A stretch of DNA of 64,000 bases from Antedon mediterranea (lineage: Eukaryota > Echinodermata > Crinoidea > Comatulida > Antedonidae), in the NCBI RefSeq assembly GCF_964355755.1, contig NC_092670.1, positions 39,171,795 through 39,235,794 of the forward strand. Reading direction: 5' to 3'. The translations under genes and the position numbers were made by a program. Positions 40,501-52,606 of the stretch are shown in pieces. Within the stretch, counting starts at the first letter, position 1. The number at the start of each line of letters is the position of its first letter. The notes beneath the pieces were generated by a model. That model was not told where the DNA came from and made no database searches. It saw only the letters and a program-made list of their open reading frames with translations.

Positions 40501-43500
40501 GATGCGCTTCGTTTTTTTTATTAGGGCTTGTCGAAATATACACAAATATAAAAGAGACTGACAATAAAACAAACGACTAACCGATATATTTGTGTCTTCA
40601 TCGTCATTCAAGTTTTCCGACATTACACAGCCAGCATGACAGGCCGAGATATAAGTGATTCCGTCTGGTGAACAGATCGGTTGGTAAAGATCACTCGGAC
40701 ATGCGCAGTCTACGTTGCATACTTCATCAGGTAAGGTCGAATTGATACTTACAAAATGATACATTTTTTAAATATGTAAAATGATTTAAACTGATTCGGT
40801 TGTCTATTGACATTTAAAGAGGAGATTCTACATTTAGAATTTCACACTACATAGGCCTACTGCTTATTGTGACTGCTTATTGTGACTGCTTATTGTGACT
40901 GCTTATTGTGACTGCTTATTGTGTCTGCTTATTGTGTCTGCTTATTGTGACTGCTTATTGTGACTGCTTATTGTGACTGCTTATTGTGACTGCTTATTGT
41001 CACTGCTTATTGTGACTGCTTACTGTGACTGCTTACTGTGACGTGCTTTTTGTAATTGTAGAAGGAATAGGCCTTCGATACTGCTTAGAGACAGAATACA
41101 TAAGCAGTCACAATAAGCAGTCACAATAAGCAAATAGGCTACGAGCACAATGACTGAAAATAATGTTTTTAACAGGACTTGAAACTTACCTGTGTGTATT
41201 GTAACTGGTTGTAAAACCAGCAATGTCTCTTTGAGGGCATTTTATAAACATGGTACAGACTGTTATCAAAATAGAAGAGAAGCTGAGAAGAAGCAACAAG
41301 CGGCACAATCCATTCATTCTCAATTGCAGGCATGATGTGAGCACTCCTCCTACGATGATTCCAAGCAAAGTACCAGGCAGCATTACCACACCTTTAGTAA
41401 ATAAATCAACATATACCCATTGAACTAATAAAGTACTGGCTGCTGGCTGTCTTGAGTTACATACGTTTAGGCAAAACAACTTTCTCTTCATTTTTATTTG
41501 TCTGAACTCTAATATTATCCATCAAGAATTGTTTTTAATTAGGTCTACATAAAAAAATGTTTGTTTAAACACTTCTTTCAAATTGAAACTGCAAATAAAT
41601 GTTTAAGATGTAAGCCTACTTTACTGAAACAGACGTTTACCTGTAAAAAATGCAGCGTTCGCTGGATCTTGGTCGAACTGTGTTTCCAGATATTTAGCAA
41701 AAAAGAACAAAATACCAGTACCTGACGAGGCTGCAGCACAGCAACCAAGAATGAGCGGAACGAAAATGACATTGGTTGCAATCCTCTTCAATGAGATTAA
41801 AAATCCTTAAAATATAATATTACATTAGAAGTTGGATCGTAACTGTATGCTGCTGGATATTCAGACTACCATTGTATCAATAGGAAGTTTCATAGTGTTT
41901 TTTTTTTGTTTTTTTTGTTTTTTTATGTCTTTAGGCAATGTGGCCAAGGATTACCAATAGTCAATTAATCACTGTCCTATCAGATAGGTGGTAATCCCCC
42001 TGATACATGGGCTATTGTGTGAACCAGTTCACCGGGGTAACCCCCTACTCTTTTTCGAATAATGAACTGGGTTCTTTAAAGTACACACAGGTTATAACTG
42101 TGTACACTGGACCTACGGTTTATAGTCCTTATCCGAGAAGACTTCTTTCAATTCCAGCGGTGGAAAGAAAAGTAAAAAAAATCAAATACCTGGCACAACT
42201 ATGTTGTGCGGCTTAAAAAATCTAATTCGGTGGTATCTTTAGCTGCTAAAAAATAGTTGAGGTTGTATAGATGTGTTTTAGAATATTATATTAATTTATA
42301 TTAATTAAAGGCATCTTCTCTTAAGACTTTTTTTTTTATTATAATGCATTATTGCTTGCTTCAAAACAGAACAAGTCTAAAGATCTGTCTACACTATCAA
42401 ACTTTATGTGAAAACAAAGGTGATGTGCCCATATTATATGGACATGATGATGTCATAATACTCTACTATATTTAGGCATACAGTATCATATTTGGGTATA
42501 TCACATTTTTTTTGTCAAACTAGTTTGATAGTGTTGTAGACAAAGTCTTACCTTTTATCAATGAAAGTAGTCCTTTATCGTCTGCTTGAAGCGACCTGTA
42601 CGTAGCCACCATGTCAAACTCATCTTCTGCTTGTTGTCTTCTAAATCGTGACATACACGAACTTTCCCAAACAATTGGTTTACGCGGGAAGAATGAAATT
42701 GGTATACTGAAGACGATAGTTAGAATACCAAGTATAACAAATCCTAGCCACCAAGCACCGATCGAACCAGTTCCGTCTGCCTGAACACTTGTGTCATTAT
42801 GTTTGTAGAAATCTGTACGGTATGCTAAAACATTTGAACTGATGCTAAAACCAGCAAATGGCCCAGCAGATACGATGACGTATAATAGCGCTGTCAAAAA
42901 ATATAATTAGAAACTTACAATTATAAATAGCGTTTTTCAAATTGTTAAAGTTATTATTCATTCACCTGGCGGGAAATGGTTATATCCAGGAAAGTACTAC
43001 CTTCAACTGGAATAACATTTTTAAATGTTTGCAAGTAGACCTAAAAGATTACATCTATTAAACACACCAACATGTCCGTCGTGACGCACTAAATGAAAAT
43101 TTCGTGACGATACCACTGAAATTATGTAAACTTACCAATATACAAACCAGTTGTTGAACTATCTGTAGTTGAATCGTCCAAGTATAGAATGCTAAGGGGA
43201 TAGATGGCTGCTGTACCAAACCCGAGTATTACTTGACCAACAGCAATTGGCCAAATGTCTATAAGTTGGCCATATTTAACGTCTTCCGTCTCCTCTTCTG
43301 TACAGACATGCTCCTTGTTCGATGATGAACACATAAGCGTGCTTTCGGTGTTGTTTGCAGCATAACTTCCATAACCACCTGTCGGTTGATACGGCTCGAA
43401 CAGCACGTGCGGTAGCGCAGTCAAAAGTAAACCGATTCCAAATAGTATTCCGCTAGCACCTATAATGCGTGGTATATGCAATTTGGCGCCAAAGTAGCAG

Positions 43501-43763
43501 ACGAAAACCAAAACTGAAAGGGCGGAAATCTCACTAATTGTAGAAAGTGTGCCAACTGTAGTGCTTGATATTTGAAAACGTCGTTCAATTGTCGTTAGAA
43601 CGCCGCCAAAATAACCGTACATAGCAGTTGCTTCGAAAAAGGTTATGATGCTAAACAAAGCCAGGAAAACAAGTGGATTGAAAAAGTGACTTCTTTTAGT
43701 AATTGGTGAATGGTATTCGCCATCACACGAATTTGCCTTTTGATATTCAGCTGTTTTTGTCAT
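37555..43763 (-). CDS. Organic anion transporter polypeptide (SLCO/OATP), gene A, nine coding exons
   Basis: Exons: 43136-43763, 42552-42890, 41641-41805, 41190-41391, 40582-40747, 39339-39517, 38976-39040, 38152-38348, 37555-37635. They join to 2022 nt, 673 residues, with intron phases 1,1,1,2,0,2,1,0. An acceptor (TTTTGTTTAG) lies two bases before the ATG, implying a non-coding upstream exon. OATP hallmarks: 12 predicted hydrophobic segments; the signature GAWWLGF in exon 2; a Kazal-like Cys-rich extracellular loop in exon 5 (CNVDCACPSDLYQPIC..CHAGC); CVDLNDRALGMGCFGLSYRV in exon 7. The family exchanges large organic anions (bile salts, steroid conjugates, eicosanoids) across the plasma membrane; substrate cannot be predicted. 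SLCO subfamily not assigned. It is the upstream-facing partner of gene B, same strand, about 2 kb apart. Confidence 0.93.
38803..38949 (-). mobile_element. MITE family M1, copy 6 (OATP gene A intron 7)
   Basis: Ends AAAGCCTTGTCTAGACTATC and GATAGTGTAGACAGAGTTTT. Right edge about 25 bp from the intron donor at 38975/38974. Confidence 0.85.
39609..39881. mobile_element. MITE with AAGCCTGGTTTCC ends (family M4), OATP gene A intron 5
   Basis: Terminal inverted repeats AAGCCTGGTTTCC and GGAAACCAGGCTT; a second internal hairpin has arms AATCGGCAAAGTT / AACTTTGCCGATT. GC-richer than its surroundings. Frames inside are by-products. Confidence 0.8.
39885..40085. repeat. GACACGACAAC-type repeats next to the M4 element
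   Basis: CGACACGACAACGACACGAC at the left and CACGACACGACACACGACAC at the right, with GGGTTTACAACCC between. Possibly another MITE abutting M4; its ends are not clear. Confidence 0.5.
40861..41040 (+). repeat. 13-bp minisatellite in OATP gene A intron 4
   Basis: About 14 copies of CTGCTTATTGTGA with a few variants (GTGTCTG, GTCACTG, TTACTG). Two and a half copies in opposite orientation (AAGCAGTCACAATAAGCAGT) lie 60 bp further on at 41102-41132, so the array can fold back. Confidence 0.95.
41895..42180 (-). mobile_element. tRNA-derived SINE, copy 2, 5'-truncated (OATP gene A intron 2)
   Basis: On the minus strand it has the shared body (CTTCTCGGATAAGGACTATA, GGTCCAGTGTACAC, GGGGGTTACCCCGG), then the second tail type (GGGGGATTACCACC..CTTGGCCACATTGC) and an A-rich end seen as T runs at about 41899-41930. 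The tRNA-like head is missing. Confidence 0.8.
42379..42550 (-). mobile_element. MITE family M1, copy 7 (touches the intron 2 donor of OATP gene A)
   Basis: Left end GATCTGTCTACACTATCAAA; right end CTAGTTTGATAGTG..GTAGAC then AAAGTCTTA. The last TA is part of the 5' splice site GTAAGA of the exon ending at 42552, so the element borders the exon with no spacer. Confidence 0.85.
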
Positions 43764-43765
43764 TT

Positions 43766-45252
43766 CTAAACAAAAAATATATATCTAATTTGTATTTTTG
43801 TCTCGCACAATAGTTTAACAAAGGCCTATTACTGCTACGGTGTCTACAGTCTATACCACAACGGTTGTAAAACCCCACTTTACATTAAACTAATCATCAT
43901 GCCTATTGCATTCCAATAACCAGGGAAGACTGAAATTACAACTTAATTCCACTCTTCTCTGCAATAACTAATCATTAATTTGCAAATTAAAATATGATTT
44001 TCATTCGTAACTGACATTTGAGATACGGTACGCCACTACAATTCAATCTTGATTGAAAATACTACGCCACCATACAAAACCTTACTATAAGCATCAATGT
44101 ATTATATCTGAGATTGTAATCTCGTATGCATTGTATAACACAATCCACCAAACTATAGTACCAAATACCAGCTACCGGCTTTGTGTCTAGAATCACTATG
44201 CCCTTAGAACTTAGATTTTTTATCCTACTGCTATACTAATAATCAGCGCAAATACTTACTGAAACTATGTTTTGGAGCAAATACTTACTGCAATGTGTTT
44301 GGAACAGATAGTTTGAGTGTTCTTCGGTCTTGCGACAGCAGTATGGTGTGTTCATTCAACTGATTATACCTGTAAAACTTGCGATCTTTTGAACACGTAT
44401 TTGACAGCTATTGTCTGCTTTATTTACTTACACTATAGGATATAATATTCTTCGGATGAACAACCAACAATATAAGATTTATGGCTTTAAAATTACAACT
44501 AGTTGAATGGATTCGTACAATTGTTAATTCGAGTTTAAGTTCAATCTCCTAGAGTGATCTAAATACCATGGCTCGTCATACATTATACAGTATACAGTGT
44601 GGTAAATGTTATTGTTATTATTTACATTGGTAATATTATATTGCATAGAATTTTAAAATATCAATACAAAAGTAAAAATGTAACTTTATCAGTAAAACTG
44701 TTACAGTAGTTAAATTCTATAGACACAGTGTATTAACTTGACAAAGGTAGAGATATAAAGGAAGACTTGTTGAATAAAGTATAGCTATTAACTAATCCTA
44801 TATTATTCAAAATTGTTATTCAACCTTCGCCCGACAATTTACAGCAACTAACACTCTGTGGTGACAGCCGAAACTTTATGTTATTGAAATGTCTACGATC
44901 TAACTTAGATCGTTAACATGCTTTGAGTCACTCATAATTCAGTTAAATTTGGTTTATTTTACACGTAAACACAGTGGAGGATGAACATAGTGAGATAATG
45001 CTAAGCAGATACGGTGTAACGCAGAGACACGAGGCCACTGGTTTAGGGAGAGCTAAGTGACCAACGCTGGAGAAGGTCTTTTTCGGCATATTGCAATGCC
45101 TTACTATTCCTCCAGGCTCTGCTCTAACCAGTGAGCGGTCATGTTCCGGCCGTTACACAGATGAACAAATACCATGTCTAACAATATTATATAAATTTAC
45201 AGGCATTAATATATAGGAACAATACATTAATAGGCCTACATTGAATTTCAAA
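43766..45252. other. 5' flank of OATP gene A / intergenic
   Basis: Must contain the promoter and non-coding first exon of gene A, but neither can be placed. The block 44935-45170 is GC-richer (GAGGCCACTGG, CTCCAGGCTCTG) and looks like an unrecognised repeat. Confidence 0.45.
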
Positions 45253-45327
45253 CGGTCAGATAAGGATTCGAACCCGGAATCGTCTGCTTATATGCAGACA
45301 TCCTACCATTAGACCACTGAGGCTTTC
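45253..45327 (-). pseudogene. tRNA-like sequence, probably a tRNA pseudogene or SINE head
   Basis: On the minus strand: A box TGGTCTAATGGTAGGATG, anticodon-arm-like hairpin GTCTGC..GCAGAC, B box GGGTTCGAATCC at normal spacing. The acceptor ends do not pair well, the anticodon loop is not seven bases, and the T stem is imperfect, so a functional tRNA is unlikely. Confidence 0.5.
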
Positions 45328-45838
45328 ATTGTATGGGTCAGATTTTCTCGAGTATACGCACGCACTATTATAAGGCATGAGAGATAGGGAATTCTTATAA
45401 TGGGAGAAATTTTGATTCAGTAAAAAGAAAAGGTACTCAATTAAAGTGGTTACTTAGGACACAGAAATAAGTTCAAATAAAATCTTAAAATAGATAGGAT
45501 GATTTGACAGAAAAATAAAGTTTGTAAGGTTCACACACTAAAACTTTAAAAGTGAAAAGTAAAAGCATAATAGGCCTACGAGAAACAAGACGAAAATTGT
45601 ATGTTGGAAAAAATTCATCTGGTTTTACGATAGGTATAACAAAGATATCGTTTTGTAAAAGAAACAATGAAACGGCAGGTGAGACTGAAACCTGTCAGGT
45701 TTCGAAACTTTCTGTAAGTTCGCTTATAATTGTTTGGTTTGTACAAAGAGAAAGCTTTGTTATAAAAACTGTATGTACTTTTGATTGACTGTCATTGATC
45801 ACATAGGGTTACTCGGCAGCCACTCGACTCACTATGAA

Positions 45839-48800
45839 CTAATTCGGGCGTATGACATCTAATTGCAAACGATCCGGCGGAGAATTGGTTGTAAATGTTG
45901 TTACACTTTGTGGCGGAGAGTAGTATTCGAAGTCGTCATTTACATTATTTCGCCTCAATATCGAATCACTTCCTCGAGATCGTAGGCTGTGCCACATGTT
46001 GCTATCCTAAAACACAATAAAATGTGTAATTATTATTATTTATTTATATTAGCCTCTTAAGTCAAAGACTGTTCTCCCAGAGGGCCCAGTGTATAGTACG
46101 ATGAGTTTGTGACAGTGATTATGTGTGTACTAGTACACCGGGGTGTCTCGAAAGATGTACCAGGTTATTTAAAGTTCACATGAGCCAGATGTGTACACTC
46201 GATCTACGGTATATAGTCCTTATCCGAGAAAGACTCGACTCGTTCTACCACCAGAACCATGGAGCGGGTGAGCCTTGAATTTTAACCCTTGCCAATGTTA
46301 TGGCTACGTATTACGGTTCCACTGTCTTAACCGCTCGGCCACTCACTCGTGTAATTGACCTTATGATTTCGATATGAGGTACACCTCAAAGATAATAATG
46401 AACTGTGATCCAACATGAGGAATTACGAATGGATAATTAATCATACATTACTTTTATAATGGGCCAAAAAGCCCCCTTAACCCTGCCACACTCTATCGAA
46501 AGAAGACGGACTGTGGCGATTCAAGGTAAATACTACTATAATGTAAAAGCATGTATGTAGGCCTACCTTCTGGTTAAACCGATTACGTGGTAGTTTTGTG
46601 AATGCAAAACACAATAATAAAACTCCTATAACGTTAAAAGCGATGACAAGACTATAGAAAACAATTCGATAAAGACTTTTATCATAAACTGCGCATGTCT
46701 GGACGTCTGATACTGATTCATGAAGAAGACACATGGCGTTATCGATAACTGGAAGGTATAGTAAGGTTGGAAAGAAACCTATAAAACAAAAACAATGTTG
46801 TATCTTTAACTCATCGTCTATACAGAAAACCCTGTACTACTTACGGGGCGCCGTTTGAGACATGTATAATTATTTCCTCAACTGCACCTCGTAATCGTAC
46901 TCCTTTTAATTAGTAGTAGATTGTAATCATAGTGTGCGATATACCGCACTTAGTATCTCAATATATAAATGACGATTAATTTTAAGATATAATAGGCGGA
47001 CATTGAAACTGTATCGTTTAGTGTAAATACATTACTGTTGACCTAAATACAATATGTTTAGTTTCCGTACCTAAAAGTATCATCTGAAAAGTACCAAATC
47101 CTAAAGTGTATGTGCGATCTTCTGATTTGACTACCCTGTGAATTACATAAGAATAAACTTCATAATAATTTTAAAATATCTCACAGCTTATTATTGCAAT
47201 ATTGATTAACAAGGCGGACATTTCTTCAACATTATTGGGCGACACGATTTCGTTAAGTTAAACTTTTACCTTACAGATAGTAATATCATAAGATTGATTT
47301 TTGCTGACTCCATAAAAAATATAGAAGCTATGGAAAAAGTGAAAGGTAAAGTCAAGTCACAATTCCAATCGCACTCCCCGTCCACAACAACGCTATTCTG
47401 ACTGGTTTGGTTTAGGCCTGTTGCACAAGAGCATTCAGTAAACATCTATAGATCAAAAACAGCAAAACAAAGTGAAAGTTTAGATTTATATTAGGCCCTA
47501 TGCAAATGTTCAATACAAACGTGTTTTGACCAACCCCTGGCCTTCTAAACCTAGTGTTAATGGTACAAACATTGACATGTGGGTTATCAGGGTTGGGATA
47601 CTGGTAAGATTGCTAAACTTGGATCTCTTTAGGCCGAATCTCATTTACGCCAACTATTCTCCTAAAACCCCGTGCACAAGTTACAAAACACGAAAGCGTC
47701 AGTTTTATATTTGAATCCCATTTGAATATTAATAATTTTGTATTGTAGTACTTAGTATACTGAGTTATTACGTATTTCAACCCATAAGTTTATCATTGCT
47801 GGTGAAAGAATACATTAATATATATCTTTGTATTCGATGATGAATTGTTGTTTTAAGTGAAAAATGAACTCAATATGAACCGTTGAGATAAATGTCAAAT
47901 GTGTAAATTGTTACCATTTTGTTTTCATTACTATTGAATTCGGCACTCTGACATCCGGCGTGGCAAGGTGTGATATAAGTGATGAGATTACTTCCACATA
48001 CTGGTGAATACGTGTTGCTGGGACACATACACCCACAATGACTGTTGACGAAAACAACAATATCATTGGTAACATAATCCATATTTTGTTTCATTTTCTC
48101 CAACTTCTGTAGTAAACATAGCAGTAAATAATTATTGAACCAAACGGACGTAAATTCACAAAGAAAATAGTGAACGAAAGATGTTTACCATTAAATCTTC
48201 CGTTCCATTTTAGTCGCGTGCAACGCGACTCTACAGCTCACTATGTCGGTCGGTAAGTTGGTCGGTCGGTAAACACTAACTCAAATTTGAGCACGCGACT
48301 GCAGCCATGTACATGACCATGTTTTACAATGCATATTTCTTACTTGCGTCCTTTTGGTTAGTTCCAGTAATTTCGTTGGAGAAAACGTTTACGTTCATTA
48401 AACGCGGAAGTAATTAATTGTCTATGTATTCAGAAATACATTGTAAACACACCGAAACAAACAATTACATTCTGGAATTAAAATTAAAAAGACTTCTGTG
48501 TACAACAGCTGTAAATGATAAGATAATTAGAACATTCATTAAGCGTAATTTGAGTTAAATTGACAAAAATCCCGTTGTCACTTACATGTCGTCAGTAAGA
48601 CCAACAATTTCAGGATTCTGACAACCAGTAGTCAACATTATTGATAACGGAATAAGTACGCCCAAGATGCTAAGTACCAACAACGCTCGAGTAAGTACAA
48701 CAGACTTAGGTTTGAAGATGCTTATGCACACACAACTGCTTAGACTTCCAACGATAATTGAAAATATTATAACACCTAATGGGAAAAAGAAAATAAGTTT

Positions 48801-50942
48801 CCAAAACTTAAAAGTGTGCAATAGTCTACTTGAAAAAAAGCAAACGTCACAGTACGTATAGGCCTACTTTGTATTTTGTAAAAACTCGGAGTTTTGCCTA
48901 CTTGGTATTTTGTAGTCGTCTTTGTTTAATTGAAACACGTTTGGCAAAATAACAAAAACAATTGTATTTACCTAAAGTTACCGAATAAGACAGGTTAGAC
49001 ATAGAAAATTGATCTTCGACGTAAGTCAGAGTAACAACGATGAGAGCAAAATTTACACTTGCAGTTAAAAGCACTGGTACAAGAACAGGATTAGTCAGTA
49101 TTCGCTTATTCATCTTCAAAAATTCTGAGCCAAAACACAAAAATCAGTTAAATAATGTACAAAATATAATGTTATTGATACAGTATCTTCTGAAACACTG
49201 CTTTGTTGCTTTCTAAGTTTTTAATGATGTGTATTTACAAAAACTATAACAATTCATTTTAGGTATATTTTTCTTTTCAGTGAACTATAGAAGAAAGGTC
49301 AATTGATATGATAAAATCTCTGTCTACAAACTAGTTTGACAACAAAAAAAGTGATGTGCCCAAATATGTTAGTGATACACCAAAATATGGTAGTTATATG
49401 ACATCACCATGTCCATATATGGGCACATCACATTTTGTTGCCACATAAAATTTGATAGTGATCTTACCACGCATTCTTCTAGATATTTTCATCTTCCCAG
49501 TTTGTGTAACAGTTGGAGCTCTAGATCTACTCGAGCGAATTGTAGAGTAAAAATCTTCCAAATCACTGCTGCTCGAACTTCTTCTTTTGCGCCTAAAGCA
49601 TTTACACGATACTTGGTGTAATGTACGCGGGAACAAGGCAAGTAAGCAAGTACAGATAAACAATACACAACAGCTCATCACATATCCCCCGAGGACCCAT
49701 ATACCAGTACCACCAAGTTTAGGAATACGTTCATCATCAGGGATTCCAAGTATAGTTGCGATGATATACCACATCGGCCGACTAACACAGACCACTATTA
49801 TCAAAGTAGCTGTAATAGAAATTATTTTCTTAAAGATATATTGTAGATTTTTAAAAGATTTATAAAAAAGTAAAGATTTTTAATAGGCCATTTTGCAGTT
49901 TAAATTAAGTTATTTACTTCCAAAAAATGTTTACAAATTACACTCCAAGCAATGACAACATATTTGACTTTGTGAATTTTGATCCTTGGAAGTATATATT
50001 ATACTGTTATTATTTTATCTGGATTTAAGTTTAACAAATTTGTATTCAGAGATGAAATGAATGTTTAAAATTACACATATTCTGTTTACACTGAACTAAC
50101 ACAAATGTTTATGTAAACTTAGCACAAAGTGGACTCTGAACGTCCTTATATCCAAATCAAAACTATAAAAAAAAATGGATTCTAACTATCTTACCGACAT
50201 AACCAGCTGCCTTATGTGGGTCTTTAAACGTATCGTATATTAATGCAATGGATAATGGAACAAGTGGCACTTTGCCAATCGCATACAAGATGGACCCGAG
50301 CATTAATAAGCTCAGCATTGATGATGACGTTGCTTCTACGTCATTCTTGTTAGAGGTATACTCATGAGTATAGTTACTATTGTTGTAACACAGAATATGT
50401 TTTAATCTTGATGTGTTTGTAGGTGTTTTATCCTTTTTCAATAACACATTCGGTATTGCTAAAATAATAACGCCGAAAACAGATATAAGTATACCGACTG
50501 CCGTAACTCTCGCTTTGTTTGTCTTCGAGCCTATGTACGCCCATATTAAAACAGTCGAAACAGTTCCGGCTTTTTTCAAACTACTTGTGATGCTACTGTC
50601 CAGTTCCTCCACTATACTTGGAAATGTGTTTAATATAACATCGATAGCAGAATATGTAAATACAACCACACACGTCAAAAAAGTAAGAGTTACTACATTT
50701 TCAAACTTGCAGGAACATTTACCTCTATGACTGTGTAGTTCTACACCGGTAGATAGTCTGTAATGTCTTTCCAATGAACGACTGATTGGTGGGCGAGTAA
50801 TTCGTAGTGATTGGGTCCTTGGAGTGGGACAGCCAGACGGTGCGTGGTCGTCGAGAACAGTGTCATTTACTTCAAGTGCCGGTGCGTACTCCCAACTGAA
50901 TGCTCTTTCGGGGTGGTTGTCTGTAGGCCTACCTGAAAACAT
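45839..50942 (-). CDS. Organic anion transporter polypeptide (SLCO/OATP), gene B, nine coding exons
   Basis: Exons: 50195-50942, 49468-49809, 48972-49124, 48586-48775, 47915-48041, 47270-47445, 47071-47135, 46567-46778, 45839-46006. They join to 2181 nt, 726 residues, with phases 1,1,1,2,0,2,1,0, identical to gene A. The N-terminal cytosolic part is longer and Pro/Arg-rich (about 80 residues). The Kazal-like loop is in exon 5 (CGCMCPSNTYSPVCGSN..CHAGC). The family signature is degraded: GIWVLGG replaces GAWWLGF, and exon 2 ends in an Arg/Ser-rich loop (RRKRRSSSSSD). The start is uncertain: TTTTCAG inside the first codons is a possible acceptor, in which case the exon begins at 50932 and an upstream exon is missing. 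Plasma-membrane transporter by family; the changed signature may mean changed substrate or reduced function. Confidence 0.9.
46045..46350 (-). mobile_element. tRNA-derived SINE, copy 3 (OATP gene B intron 8)
   Basis: On the minus strand: head TGGCCGAGCGGTTAAGACAG, decayed B-box region, body TCGGATAAGGACTATATACC, tail CTGGGCCCTCTGGGAGAACA, the same tail type as copy 1. Confidence 0.8.
49315..49463 (+). mobile_element. MITE family M1, copy 8 (at the intron 2 donor of OATP gene B)
   Basis: ATCTCTGTCTACAAACTAG at the left; ATATATGGGCACATCACATT then TTTGATAGTGATC at the right. The right TIR is shortened and ends within 5 bp of the donor GTAAGA (49467-49462). Confidence 0.85.
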
Positions 50943-52299
50943 ATTTTACCACTCGAAATGTAATGTTAACTACGGCCAACAAGGTAGCAGACAATGATGT
51001 CTACGCTTAGACAAGTAAACAAGTTTAAATCATAAGTGTAAAGTACAAACGTTCGCGTCGAGATAATCAAATATTAGCATTAGTTGTCATTATTGAGAAA
51101 ACCGCAAATGACGATTATTATGACCGATTATGGGATATCTGATCGGACAGGAAGGGACTGAGAGAGAAGTGGGGGAGAGTAGGGAAAATGGCGTCGGTTA
51201 AATAGGATAAATATCCGTTTTACATAAAAATTATCTGTTTCTGCAGACATGTAATATTATGTAATACATTTGTTATAGTTAATTGCAATTGCCTAATTTT
51301 ATATAACTATATTATGTACCTATTTCATCCTTAAGGGCCACAATAGAAATAAGTTTGACCATTGGTAACCCTGAATTCATTCCTGTAATGTTTTTAATTA
51401 ATGTTTTGAATTCGAATAAAGAAATGAAAATATTGGAAATCAATAATTATCATTAGATACTCGACACGTTAACATCTCCAATATATTCATATGATTTATT
51501 TTTCGGACACTAGAATAAAATCTTGAATTTTTATCTCTAGATCTTGTCTCTTCCGTTGTCACATGACTAAATTGACTGACTTTTATGAGCAAATTAACTC
51601 TTTTATATTATAATGAAGCGAGATGGTAATCACCTTGTTCCAAGAAAGAGTGTAATTTAGAAGATTTTAAGAAAACAAAAAAATTACGTTGTGTCATAAT
51701 GTTAAAACCTAAGAGGATTAAATAGTAGAAAATGGCTTAAATCAGTAACACTATATTGTTACATGTAACTTTTAACTCTGACTCTTATAACTATCCTGAG
51801 AATATTTCTGACACCTATTTAATATACATATTTTATATAAAATCACATAGCTCCCGACGCTCGATAAAAGCGTAGTTAAAACCCTGAAGATATACAATAA
51901 TGTCATCATTTAGTGCACGCGCGTAACATCATTATGCGCACGCAAATACCACCAACGTATGGCAAATGACTTTTGCATCAGTATTATGTGTTTTTTTTAT
52001 GAGTTAACAAATTCAAATTACTTAAACTATTTACTGCTGACACTCAAATCTATTAGGCCTATTTTACCCGTGTTTGCCTGAAAGTAATAATGATAAGTTA
52101 TTGTATCGAGAATTTTGCAGGTGTATTTTTATACATGTGGGTGATTGTTTCAGGCAAAGTTGTTCAAAACAAGATTAAATTCCATTCAATCTTTGCGTTT
52201 AAAACTAGTACAGCCACAACAGAAAGAACTTAGTGGCACAACTTTTAACGCACGCGTTCCGACGCGAACATAAAATGTACGGTTTTGTACGCATACTCT
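50943..52299. other. 5' flank of OATP gene B / intergenic
   Basis: Promoter and any upstream exon of gene B should lie here but cannot be identified. No other gene seen. Confidence 0.45.
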
Positions 52300-52381
52300 A
52301 AATCACTATCAAACTAGTTTGACAAATAAAGTGTGATGTGGCCCAGATATGGTAGTGATTTGACATCATCATGTCCATAAC
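52300..52381 (+). mobile_element. MITE family M1, copy 9, truncated
   Basis: Left half only: CACTATCAAACTAGTTTGAC, AAGTGTGATGTG, AGATATGGTAGTGATTTGAC, TCATGTCCATA, then unrelated sequence. Confidence 0.8.
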
Positions 52382-52606
52382 CAAGATGTTCAAAGAGGGA
52401 CTCACAAACCTTAACAGGTTTATAGTCTAAAGGTCAAGGTAAATCAAGGTAAAATAAATGTAATGTTTAAAGCACTGCAACGCCAAAGTGTGGGGGAGGA
52501 TAGACTTAAGGGAAAAGATAAGGACGGGACAATCTATCTATGGTTGAAAACATACAACACCTGTCCTACTTCATTTTTACACTGTAGAAGATGGATATCA
52601 ACCAGG

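Noticed and set aside
40863-41132. CRISPR-like array of short direct repeats
   Set aside because: Repeats are contiguous without spacers and lie in an intron of an animal gene; it is a minisatellite.
45253-45327. Functional tRNA gene
   Set aside because: A and B boxes are good, but acceptor and T stems do not pair and the anticodon loop length is wrong.
48042-48103. Upstream extension of OATP-B exon 5 (frame KLEKMKQNMDYV)
   Set aside because: Phase mismatch with exon 4; the acceptor TTTTCGTCAACAG at 48042 restores phase and begins at the Kazal-like loop as in gene A.
48776-48835. Upstream extension of OATP-B exon 4 (frame LHTFKFWKLIFFFP)
   Set aside because: The phase does not match exon 3; the strong acceptor TTTTTCCCATTAG at 48776 gives the right phase and the family-like GVIIFSIIVG start.
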